Below, piece after piece: positions 1 through 11,200 of a DNA stretch of 64,000 nucleotides (positions are counted from its first letter, which is position 1; each line of letters starts with the position of its first letter). Source of the stretch: Aradus depressus. Lineage: Eukaryota; Arthropoda; Insecta; Hemiptera; Aradidae. The stretch spans positions 1,860,001 through 1,924,000 of the forward strand of contig OY759214.1 in the NCBI GenBank assembly GCA_963662175.1, written 5' to 3'. Below the pieces are notes generated by a model. That model did no database searches, was not told the origin of the DNA, and saw only the letters and a list, made by a program, of their open reading frames with translations. The position numbers were made by a program, and so were the translations under genes.

Positions 1-436
1 TTTGGAACCAAATAAATAGCATTATACTAGTTGATTTTGATTCTAAAATTGACACAACTCTAAATACCACAAAAAATTATTTTAGTAAAAAAATAGTTTA
101 ATTAAATTAAATTATAGTTACTTTCATTATGTATACTTCATTTAATTTATATTCAATTAAATTCTAGAGCCAGGACTTTGTTTTTTTCTGTTTCTTTTTT
201 AAATGTTATTTTGGTATTATTGTAGGTAAGGCTGAGGTCGAGATAAACTAATTGAAGGACATGGAACGACTCCTGCAAGTGTTCTACGGAGAAATCTGGA
301 GGCAGAAGGAAGAGTTAAAGGATTTTGAAGATCTTTCTTAACACCTAACATCTGGAGTTGAAGAGGGAGGAAGTTAGTGCGAGTTTCAAGAGGACGTCCA
401 CGCAACTGTTGGGTAAGTGAATTAAAAATTAGCACT
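1..436. other. Unassigned AT-rich sequence
   Basis: The first 180 bases are A/T-rich with no frame of note. The part at 220-420 has more balanced composition and follows an attattgtag that could be a splice acceptor. Its plus frames contain stops, and I recognise no product. Nothing else is supported. Confidence 0.3.
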
Positions 437-471
437 TTTTCGGTTAAAAATAGAGTTATTTGTTTGTTGTG

Positions 472-1293
472 TTAATCAAAGTATGTCCCATCAGGATCTA
501 TAAACTTGGCCCATCTATCAGGCAAAAGATGGGTCCAATGAAAAAATAAATCCTGCTCCTTTGAGGCAATCCACTCATCAAGCCATTTTTTAACAACATC
601 ATTAAAATTGAAGTGCTGCTCGAAAAGGGCTGACTGCTCTGACCGGAACAAGTGGTAATCTGAAGGAGCAATATCTGGCCAATAAGGCGGCTGCGGTACA
701 ATTTCCCAGTTTACTCCTTGCAAGTAATTTTTCACGGATATTTTAACATGTGGTCTGGCATTGTCATGGAGTAAAATTATCTTTTCATGTCTATTCTCCC
801 ATTCCGGTCTCTTTTCGTTAAGAGATCGCTTTAAACGCATTAATTGCAATCGATACCGGTCACCAGTAATGGATTCAGATGGTTGTTTCATCTCATAATA
901 AATTACGCCCTTCTGGTCCCACCAGATACAGAGCATTATCTTTGACCCATGGATATTCCGTTTTGGCGTCGGTGGACCTGACTTCACCCATGCTGGACTG
1001 CGATTCGGATCAACGTAATAAATCCACATTTCATCTCCCGTAATAATGCGATGCAAAAATCCCTTCCTTTTTTGCCTTAGCTCAAATGGCTTTTCGTCGT
1101 TCAATGTCCCTCTCTTTTAACTCATTTCAAATGCATTGTTTTTGAACCTCTTTTCGCAGGTGTTTTGAGAAGCAGCATGTTCATTACAGACCTCCAATAG
1201 CAAACGGTAGGTTTGTGCTGCAGTTTCTTTAGAAAGAAAATAATGCAACGTCACTTCCCGCAAATCCACTTTATTCGGCACAAAACTTTCCAT
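472..1293 (-). pseudogene. Internally deleted mariner transposase
   Basis: This is a mariner-family transposase relic read right to left. The N-terminus begins at 1293 with MESFVPNKVDLREVTLHYF and runs about 55 residues to a stop near 1118. The frame then picks up the C-terminal catalytic domain, from 1104 to 472. All three acidic residues of the mariner DD34D triad are visible: D in TGDEMW, D in LLHDNARPH and D in APSDYHLF. The intact family protein is about 345 residues. Here roughly 80-100 residues between the two parts, covering the helix-turn-helix linker, are missing, so DNA binding should be lost although the catalytic residues survive. Terminal inverted repeats were not confidently delimited. 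The mariner assignment is secure; the subfamily is not assigned. Confidence 0.9.
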
Positions 1294-1295
1294 TT

Positions 1296-1597
1296 CAAAA
1301 ATTTTTTTAAAAAGTTGTTAACACTTCAGCCAAATGATTTGGACTAAATATAAAAAGATAATTATAATACTTGTTTATAAACATCTTAGCAAAAAAAAAA
1401 GTAAACAATATGACTAATACCAACTTGTAGTAAATCCCCATAGTTCACAGTTTTGTGAACTGTTAGCTAATAGTTTTGTGAACTGTTACCTAATAGTTTG
1501 TTTCGCTAAAATTAACTAATTACCTTGAAATTTGCAATTTGTTTAATTTTAATATATTTTATAATAATATCAATTAATTTTGAAATCTGAGTTATTA
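1296..1597. other. AT-rich spacer
   Basis: About 300 bases of A/T-rich sequence upstream of the mariner start. They include a short duplication of an agttttgtgaactgtta motif near 1447-1490. No gene signal seen. Confidence 0.4.
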
Positions 1598-1875
1598 TAA
1601 CCCACGCCCGGGCTTTAACTACGAGGTCATATCGCCTACTACCATAGTGCTCTTTCGTCGCTCTGGTGGACATCTACTATGGGTGTCCTAAATGTTGCAT
1701 ATCCTCAATTTTCATTCACCTAGGGCAGGGGTTTATAACGAGCACCTGACACTGTAGAGGCTCGGGACCAACGCTTAACGTCCCACCCGTCCGAAAGAGC
1801 CTCGGGTCGGGTTTCGAACCAGGGATCTTGAGTTCAGTAGTCTAGCCCGCTACTTCTGAGGTACTGGCGCCAGCA
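1598..1875 (-). repeat. SINE-A copy (tRNA-derived), diverged
   Basis: This is a reverse-oriented member of the dominant short interspersed element. Read on the minus strand, it starts with a tRNA-like head whose A-box region is damaged and whose B box is close to GGTTCGAA. The body holds the shared blocks ggctcgggacca and acgaggtcatatcgcctact. It ends at cccgggcgtgggttata. It is one of about twenty copies in the window and is more diverged than those at 5775 or 59251. Confidence 0.8.
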
Positions 1876-2126
1876 AAACTAACAATTTCAACTTTTATTT
1901 AAAAATTACATAAAATCTATACCTGATTACACGATATTGTTTGTGGTTTATGTATTAAGTTGTAAATAAAAGTTCATCTATCACAAAACCCTATAACGCT
2001 AGCACTCATTCGCACGGTCACAACCATTCCTGTTCAAAAAGTTGAAATGCCACATAGCTTAAAGATGATCCAATGGCCGGACAAGTCAGCCGTTCAGTTG
2101 GATTTGTAGCAAGATGTTAAACTTAC

Positions 2127-2260
2127 ATTGGAGACGAGGACGCCGCAGTACTCGGATGACTGAGGAGCTGCGAAGAGGTTGATGCCTAGGGTGGTGAGTG
2201 AGGTCCCGTTGCCATAGGCGAGACAGGCCGGGGTCCTGAAGTCCTTGGCGTGGACAGCAC
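2127..2260 (-). CDS. ZP-domain protein, internal exon B
   Basis: A 134 bp minus-strand exon with acceptor ttacctag before base 2260 and donor GTAAGT (2126-2121). The first two bases finish a codon begun in the previous exon, followed by 44 codons ending in phase 0. The peptide begins AVHAKDFRTPACLAYGNG and ends EYCGVLVSN. It has two cysteines in the spacing and context of the zona pellucida (ZP) module. In insects these are secreted or membrane proteins that polymerise in apical matrix and cuticle. It joins the exon at 4841-4739 in phase, where G plus GT gives glycine. The composition is GC-rich against AT-rich flanks, which supports coding. The next exon lies beyond the left edge of the window. 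The ZP call rests on pattern recognition, not a search. Confidence 0.7.
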
Positions 2261-5200
2261 CTAGGTAACAGACAAACTCACTTAAAGCCCAATTCCAACA
2301 ATTCTAAAAGTTTTTATTTATTTATTAACATTTATTTATTAAAGCCACAACTATACAAAAAAGGCACAACCAACGGCTGAGCTGATATGACTATATTTAA
2401 AAATATAATAAGTACATTGCCAGGGATGAACCGATGACGTTATCGTTTACTTCATTTTTAATTTTCTATAATCAGAACTAGCGGCGTATGCAGAGGCTCT
2501 GTAATAAAACTATATATTGCAAGTATTACTTAACTAGTGACCTACGGAACCCTTCAATACGTAAACTGATCACTTTTTTACAATATTTTTCAATAGTTAA
2601 AAAAGTCAAATGTACAAAGAACATAAGACAAACAGGGAGAATTACATGGACTCGGAGGGAAAGCGTGATAAGCAAGGATATTTCTAGTCTGTTGAAACCG
2701 ACGGGGTCTCTCCTAACCTAAATATGCTTTGTGGTTGTGGTTCTCTAACGTGTGGTATGCGTACATAGGGGCGTAGCCACGGGACTCCACGGGGCTCCAG
2801 ACACCCCCCTCATAAGTAGAACTTGAGAATTAAATAATCCCCAATGGGTAGTAACCCCCGTAAACATGAACAGGAATCTGCTGTTGTAGCCATAGCCACG
2901 GGACTCCAGACAAGGCAAGGAAATAATAAAATATCCTTATTTTACTTCGCGGCCAAGTAACGCTTCTTCAAATCGGTCCTCACCGAGAATAGGAACAAAA
3001 CGAATAATTTGTTCCGCATTTAACTGACCTGATTATTTCGACTCAGTTTGTGTTCACTGATTATGAATCTTCACACCAATGATGTAGAATCAGACACTCG
3101 GTTAGATAAGTACAAAGAGTACGTAGCTGGAGCTCTACAGAAGGGGGCGTTCATAACGCATCTAGGGGGAGGTTCATAACGCATCTAGGGGGAGGTTCAT
3201 AACGCATCTAGGGGGAGGTTCATAACGCATTTAGGGGGAGGTTCATAACGCATCTAGGGGGAGGTTCATAACGCATCTAGGGGGAGGTTCAACTTTATGA
3301 CAGGGAGGGGAGCTTAGAAAATGTTACGTAACGCAATAAAACCATAAACTTTCATTATTACGTATTTTCAGGGGTATCCACGCAATAGAGCAATAACTCA
3401 CTTTGGAAACATTTAAAATTTTTTTTTTTATAATAAGAATATAATATATTATAATGCAATAAGATAACATTATTATTAAAATAAAACAGGGGTGAGGCAT
3501 AATTCTGCCCCTCCCCTTCCCTTTAAAAAATAGTTTGCCAGTTGTGAATATAAAGCTTTGTTCTTTAGAGAGGATATTAATATTTTTCTACCGAATATTA
3601 TATAAAACGAATATTCTCACTCATACAATAAAAAATATGTGATGTGATTATAACATGACCTTCTTATATCTACCACGTATTTACAGTTCACTTCCACTCT
3701 CAAATATATTTCTTCTTCATTTCAAACTGGCCTTGGTATAAGAAAGTCACTCTCAAGAATGACGCTGTAATTGAAACAAAGAAACCTACTGACGCCATAA
3801 CTCTCTTTGCCAGTTTGAAATGAGGGAGAAATAAATTTGTGATTTGAAAAAAGGTAAGAAAGACTGTTACCTTCACATCCGATATTTTTCATTATATGCA
3901 CATATTTGAAACAAGAGAGTTATACAGTGTTTGACAAGTATAGGCCATAACGTCTTGTATACTTGTATTCCAACTCCATAGAGATAATTATCAAATTCAG
4001 GTAAATAATTTGGGAAGTTCTAAGAAGATATGTGAGCTTCACACAATCAACAACTACCTAACACTTTTATTTTCAAAGAGATGAATTTTACTTTAACGTC
4101 CCTCCCGAAGGACAGCATCCTCAAGGTTTTTCACCTCCAAGTTAAAAAAAAACCTAGTAGCCAAACCAAAAGAATAAAAACTACCAATAAAGTTAGGTTA
4201 GGTTTTTATGACTCATGCCCGGGCTTTAACTACGAGGTCATATCGCGTACTAACAGAGCGCTCTTTCGTCACTCTGGTGGACATGAGCCCGACTCTACCA
4301 TGGGAGTCCTAAATTTTACCTACTCTAAATTTTTATTCATCTAGGGCAGGGGTCTTTAACGAGTACCTAATATCGTACAGGCTCGGGACCATCGCTTAAC
4401 GTCCCATCCGAAGGACGGATAAAATAAACTAAGGGCCTCGGTCGGGTTTCGAACCCACGATCTTGAGCTCAGAAGAGCCACCAATAAGAAAAATATATTT
4501 TAAAATATAATAAGAAAAATATATTTTAAAATTAGTTGCTATGCGTTACACTTTAGACATTGTTTTGAACTACTAGCAGTATTTCATGTTCATTGCACAT
4601 TTTTTGTAGCGGTATAATTTTGCCGTATAATTTAGTACCGTAGTAAGTAAAGAAATTGGAGATGTCTGTCGAAATGTTTGTGGAAGCCTTACTTTAGACC
4701 TCCGATAAAACTAAAATAAAGCCGTCATGTCATCTTACCAATAAATGAGGCGTTGGTTTGTATTTTGATGGTCATGTACCCTGCTTTACATGTGGCACTG
4801 ACTGAGGGGGCGAAGTCTTGTTCCACCAACTGACATGTCCCCTGTAACACAAATAATGCAAACCATATAAGTATACAATATTAGCAGCATAAAATGAAGC
4901 ATAAAATTACAGGCAGCGCTTTAACGTTAGATATTCGATATTCACGAAATTTGTCGAGTATATCAAGGATGGTTCAACATAAGATATAGGATATAAGGCA
5001 ACTCAACATTTTGAACGGGAAGAGGATAGAGGATGAACTTGGTGGTAGTCCTGTACACTCTTTGTAAAGGAAAGTTGCAGGGCGATGTGGATGCCGGCCG
5101 TTATATCTCTAAAAATTTGAAAATTCAGAGAAAGCAATGGGGCCTTAAAATATTTTGAGAAAAATGTGAATTTTTTATTTTAATCAGTCTAACAAAATGC

Positions 5201-8200
5201 AAATGAGAGAGACAGGGTGTGATGGTGGGGTAGCCTTGGCCATCCGCTTACTTTACTTGCCCGTTTTCTCTTCTTAGGTCTACTCGGCTTAGTGGCCGCA
5301 TGGTAAGGTATGTTTCTAATGGTAACTCCTCCGTCGGCTGATTAAGGATCTAGACTACAGTTATCGGTTGCTCCCCCCCTGAGCTCAATGGTACTCTGTT
5401 AATTAGAGATAGACAGATAGATGGAACTGGGAACAAAGACAAACCTCACATAAGTATGGGTGTTGTTCCAATCGTCAATAACATAGTGGGAGCTTTATGA
5501 TAGCCTCCCAGCTTGGTCTCATTCTATTGTGTTGGAGAAGAGCCTGCGGCCTCACAACTGACAATGGACACAACACTCCAGATAGGATCCGTCATAGCAG
5601 GACATTTTCCAAGTAGGTGTCGGAATGGCCAAAAGGCTACAGAGGCTGTATTTCACTGTTTGTCAATCAGCTGTCAAACTCAGAATTTTGATCATTCGGT
5701 TACGAAAAATGCTGACCAAACCATTAGAGAGACTGGACATCAAATATGTGTGTACCTCCATCAGAATAAAATGGTTTAGGTTTTAGGTTTTATGACTCAA
5801 GCCTGGGCTTTAAATACGAGGTCATATCGCCTACTACCAGAGCGCTCTTTCATCACTCTTGTGGACATGAGCCCGACTTTACTGTGGGAGTCCTAAATTT
5901 TGCCTACCCTAAATTTTTATTCACCTAGGGCAGGGGTCTTTAACGATTACCTAACATCGTACAGACTCGGGACCATTTCTTAACGTCCCATCCGAAGGAC
6001 GGTGTGCTTAAGTTTATTTTACCTCCCAGATAAAATAAACTAAGGGCCTCGGTCGGGTTACGAACCCACGTTCTTGAGCTCAGAAGACAAGCACGCATAC
6101 CACTGAGCTACCGGCGCCCTCTAGCTCCATAATATCTGAATAAACTAAAGAGGCAAACAGAACAGGATTAAAAAATAAAGAAAAGCGTATGTTTTTTTAA
6201 TTTATTTATATATTTATTTCATATATATTTCACAAAATATATATAATAAATGGGAGTACTTTCGGTATAGAAGCCCACCTTAACAAATACTAAGTTGAAG
6301 TTCAACAAGTTCACATTCCGAAAGTCTCTCTCTGACCCTTCCTCAGTTAAGTCTTAGTTAGGTAAGACAGTAAAACATGGAAAACATTGAAAATACAATT
6401 TCGCCTGAAATTAAAATTTTAATAATACAAGAAAAAATTGAAATGATATCAGTGCTGATTACAATACAAATATATATGTACCTATATATAAAATAAATCA
6501 ATAATTTCTCAAAACTGTGTTTTTTCCATATATTTATTATTGTCATCTTTGATTTATATCATACTAGCAGGAATACCCGGCGTTGCCCGGGGAACTTTGA
6601 CTTTTCTCCCAATATCTTTAGCTAGTATGTAGTTAGGACCGCTGGGCATCACAGCTAGTATGTGCCTTGCAACGGCGGACCCCACAGCCAATACATAGTT
6701 AGGACCACTGCGCGCCCCCCAATTCAAAAATCCCAATAACTGCCGATGTAATGAATGTATCAACATCAAATTTCGTATTTAAAATTAAAATCCACAAAGG
6801 ACATAACCAGTCAAATTTCAGCGATATCGGTTGAGGGGAGGGGGAGTTCCTTTTTAGTTCACTACACGTTTATATTTTTGTAGAATTAGACAATATAAAT
6901 GTTTAACAAGTTCTTTATTTTTTATTAGTTCTCCACAATATCGATACAGACGGCAGAAATGTATTCCAACATTATCCCTACCTTCTTCAATCACCTTAAC
7001 ACATATATCTATTAAAAATTGAACGATTTGAATACGATAAAAAAAACGTTAAACACAAATTTGTATTATTTTCATTTTGCATATTCTCTTCTAGTCTTCA
7101 GAGATGCTTGTTTTGGGAAGGCAACTTGGTCAAGCATTCGGCACTCATATCTCTAACTATTTGCTTCTAGTCTTCAGAGATGCTTGTTTTGGGAAGGCAA
7201 CTTGGTCAAGCATCCGGCACTCATATCTCTAACAATTTGCTTATTTTATCTCCATAATTTCAGTTTTGCTAACAAAGCTCAGAATGGGGTTGCAGCACCT
7301 GAAAAAAATTGTATTGACGGATTTTGCCTTAAAAAAAAAAAACTTATTTGTGATAGTTGATGGTGTAAATAGTTGATGATTTTTGCCGAGTAATGCCGAT
7401 TCTCTCCCTTTGACAGGCTCCCGAGTGCGTGTCAATTCAATTTCCCGGCTTCCTTGGACAGGGACCGTCACTTCGCTGGAAAGAAGCGGATTTTTGCAGC
7501 TTCAGACAAAGAAGGTATCTACTACAATTGCTTTTAGCTTTTAATTCGCTTCGCCTCACGGTGCGGCCTTCTAACGGGATGGCTGTGTATGATCTGTTTG
7601 ACGGATGGAATCCCCTGGAAAAGACATTCCGGACAAAAAGAAGGATCAAGTTGAGACAGGATGAGGCCGTGGTGGAGACCGACTAACGGATAGGGTTCGT
7701 GTTTCCGCCATATTCCTATATCGACAATTCCGAGAGTATGAACGTAAAAATCCCGCAATTTTTGGATTCTCAATTTTTTTTTTTTTTTCACAAAGATGTT
7801 TTCGTGTGGATATGATAGGAGCTTTGTGGGCGTTCCAGCGCGTAAAACGATTTTAGCTATTTACTTTAATCTTGAAATGAAACTGTCAAATGTTCTAAAT
7901 TAGATCTGGTAGGATTTTGGTCGAAATCGGACGAAAATTAAGTCCACTTTACTTCGGGTCCTAAATACATTTTACAAGATAGACCATTTTATTTGTAAAC
8001 CTGCATGATAGGCGGGACAGGATCGTACCTGCGGCAGCTGGTGACGGAAACCGGCTACCCAGTGTTCAGCCGATTTGTCGCCTCCTGACGGAAAAAAATA
8101 AAGCACTTTAACACTGGGCCGGGGACGACTGCAGGCACGCCTACATCCAGCCAGCGCTCCACATTTATCCCAAGCTCTCTCGGCGCGCCAAGCAGCGCCG

Positions 8201-11200
8201 CCAATAAAATTAAGGAGGGCTGGGGGTTTTGCTCCTAGCCGACCACAGCAATAAACTTTTAAATAAATAAACTTGTTAGGCCCTCTTCCCCGACGATTCG
8301 GCGAACGTCTATCAATATTTATGCATCTAATTGAAATTGGGTGCGAGAGGACTTTGCCGTAGAGCGACGTCTGCATGAGGCCTCCCTGGCTCCCACCGCG
8401 CAGCATCTTTCATCTGTGTTCTGTACTATAGAGTCCCGATTGGCTTTATTATTTCTGCAAAGACTTAAAAGGCAGAAATACTTAGGAGAATTACAAGAAG
8501 AAAGAGATCAGAAGGAAACTGAAGACTACCAGTACCTTAGGTGCCTTTCACTGACTTTAACGTCTGTATGCTTTAATGATTCCTATAACAAACTGCAGAA
8601 AACATTCCTATACAGTATAACCTTATTTCCTATTCAATTTAAATAATTTCTTTTTATTGAAATAATATTCAATAACGGGTCAGTATTCGTCGCGTTCGTT
8701 GACATTTATCTTATATTGGATGTACATTTTATGAATAATTTACAAGTCTTAATGGAAAAAAAGTGAATCACCGGTAACTACTTCCCCAGAAGCGCCGGTA
8801 GCTCAGTGGTATGCGTGCTTGTCTTCTGAGCTCAAGAACGTGGGTTCGAAACCCGACCGTTTATTTTATCTGGGAGGTAAAATAAACTTAAGCACGCCGT
8901 CCTTCGGCTGGGACGTTAAGCGAAGGTCCCGAGCCTGTACGATGTAAGGTACTCGTTAAAGACCCTTGCCCTAGATGAATAAAAATTTAGGGTAGGCAAA
9001 ATTTAGGACTCCCACAGTAGAGTCGGGCTCATGTCCACCAGAGTGATGTAAGATCGCTCTGGTAGTAGGCGATATGACCTCGTTGAAGCTCGGGCATGAG
9101 TCATAAAACATAACCTATTCTAACCTTCCCTACACTTCGTAGAGCTGGGGAATTAAAAATACCAGGAAAGAGAAATATTATTGAGGAAAATGAAGAAGAC
9201 ATTTCTGCGGTTTTGTGGTTGGAAAAGTCGTGAGGCGGATTAAAGGAAGATGTCATAGAATGAGGAATGAAACTTACACAAACGAACGAATCCAGGAATT
9301 GTGAAAGTTAGTCGGTCCACAAGGGATGTTTACCGATTCTCCGGTCCTGAACTAGTTAAGATTATTTAAATCGATTATAGCCGCTACTAAGATCTAGGCA
9401 ATGACGAGGCGGAACCAGACGACAGAGCTAGTCATTTCTTGATTTTCAATGGTTTCATGAAAACGAAGAAGTGAAAACGGCCCTCCGGATCATACATTCA
9501 GACTTGACTTCTTCAGTGGTCTCCACCTTCGCAGTTCGCGAGTCTACACAGCTCACTTTCCCCCGTTCCGTTTTTCATATTCTTAGTTGTTGTGATTCAG
9601 GATGTTTCGGCCCCTTAAGCATACAGCAACAAACTTTTTCTTCTTTTGAACTACCAGCTTAGATATTGTCAACTTTTTAGTATGGTTAAACAGAATTTTC
9701 AGTTTGATTTAAAAGGCATTTCTTCAAGAAGTACAACAGAACAGAAAATAAGAATCTATCCCAAACCGCTCCCTTCCTTCCTCCACCCTATCTTAATAAA
9801 TTCAAACAAAATAATGACAATACATATTTGCTGAATTACAGAGTGGAATATAGAGGAAGTACTACTTCCCCAGCTCTATTAAGTATAGGGGAAGTTATGG
9901 AATCGGTCAGAAATTCGATGCAGAGTTTTACGGCCTCCTGATTCCAAAAATGAAAAAAACAATCATTTATACGATAACTCACAATGTAATAAATGTATCG
10001 ACACGAAATGTGTATTCAGAACCCTCCGAGAACGACACGACACCTATCGATTTTCAGCTAAATCGGTCAAAGAAAAGTGGAGAAAAGCGGACTATGAGAG
10101 AAGCTTAACACAAAATAAGTTCTCTAATAACTACCGTCATTATGAATGTATCGACACAAAAGTTAGTATGAGAAATCAGAAGCCTCTATGTAAGTCAAAT
10201 ATTGAGTTTTAGCTCAAACGGTCGATTGGCTTTGGAGGGAGAGCGAGTACTTAATTGATTAGTGCTGGCGAAGTACATAGCCGGTGATTCACCGACATTT
10301 ATTTTCATGACTCATGTCCTGCAGTGACTTAACCATAAATTGCGGGTCCCGCTTGAAAATTAATTAAATACTCGAGTGTAAAAAGAAAATGTACAGCGAT
10401 TTGAGACGGACTTGACGTGCCGAACGGAGCCGAACAGAACCGAACGTCTTTACTTGTATTCTATTATTTTACTTTACTAACAACATTTTCAACGATAACT
10501 ATTAAGATAATTGATATCAATAGAGAACTAATTATGGAATTATAACATTGATCATCAGCTGCGACTTGCGCAATCCATAACTATATTCTAAGGAATAATA
10601 ACCAGAATTTAATCGTATTAAATAAAGCCCTGTTTGGTCGCTTTGGTGGACATTGAGCCCTTATAAAAGTGCCTCGAAAAGCTTTCAGTCAAATCAGTCC
10701 CAGGGGAAGGGAGAGGGCAAAACTCCACAATTCTAACCCTATAAAATAAATTGAAGAACTGACTAGATAATTTGTATAGCAGATAAGACCCTGTAGATAT
10801 TCAGCCAAGTGAGGGGTGGGGAGCAGTAACTTCATTGGAGCTTTCAAATCATTCGCTACTTATACAAAATTCGTAAATGCGTAAAGCTAGCGGATTTCCA
10901 TGGTTACCTATATAAAATGGTTCGTTAATTGTGCAAAAATCCGAAACCAAGTTTTCAAGGTTCCCTCAACCCTGTTTGACCATATTCGGGATGATATACA
11001 ATGTAACAAGATTTAAGTTTCACGCCGTCTACTTTACCGAATGGCTGTGATTCAGATCAATGGACATATTTTCATTTTCAACTTTCCAACTTATTCTAAT
11101 TCGTTTTTCCTTATTTTTATTTTTTCTTCCAGCTTCTATGGAGGGTCGAAGAACTGTGATGTCTCTCTCTTCCTCTACGTTCCACCTCGTTAAACCAACT

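Noticed and set aside
8037..8090. A 54-base minus-strand exon between a strong acceptor and GTACGA
   Set aside because: Open in only one phase (GDKSAEHWVAGFRHQLPQ), which does not fit direct joining to the signal exon. It is kept only as a remark in the island entry.
8790..8870. tRNA gene (tagctcagtgg... ggttcgaaaccc)
   Set aside because: The A and B boxes belong to the SINE-A head. Anticodon arm and acceptor stem do not pair, and the same head recurs with a fixed 250 bp body.
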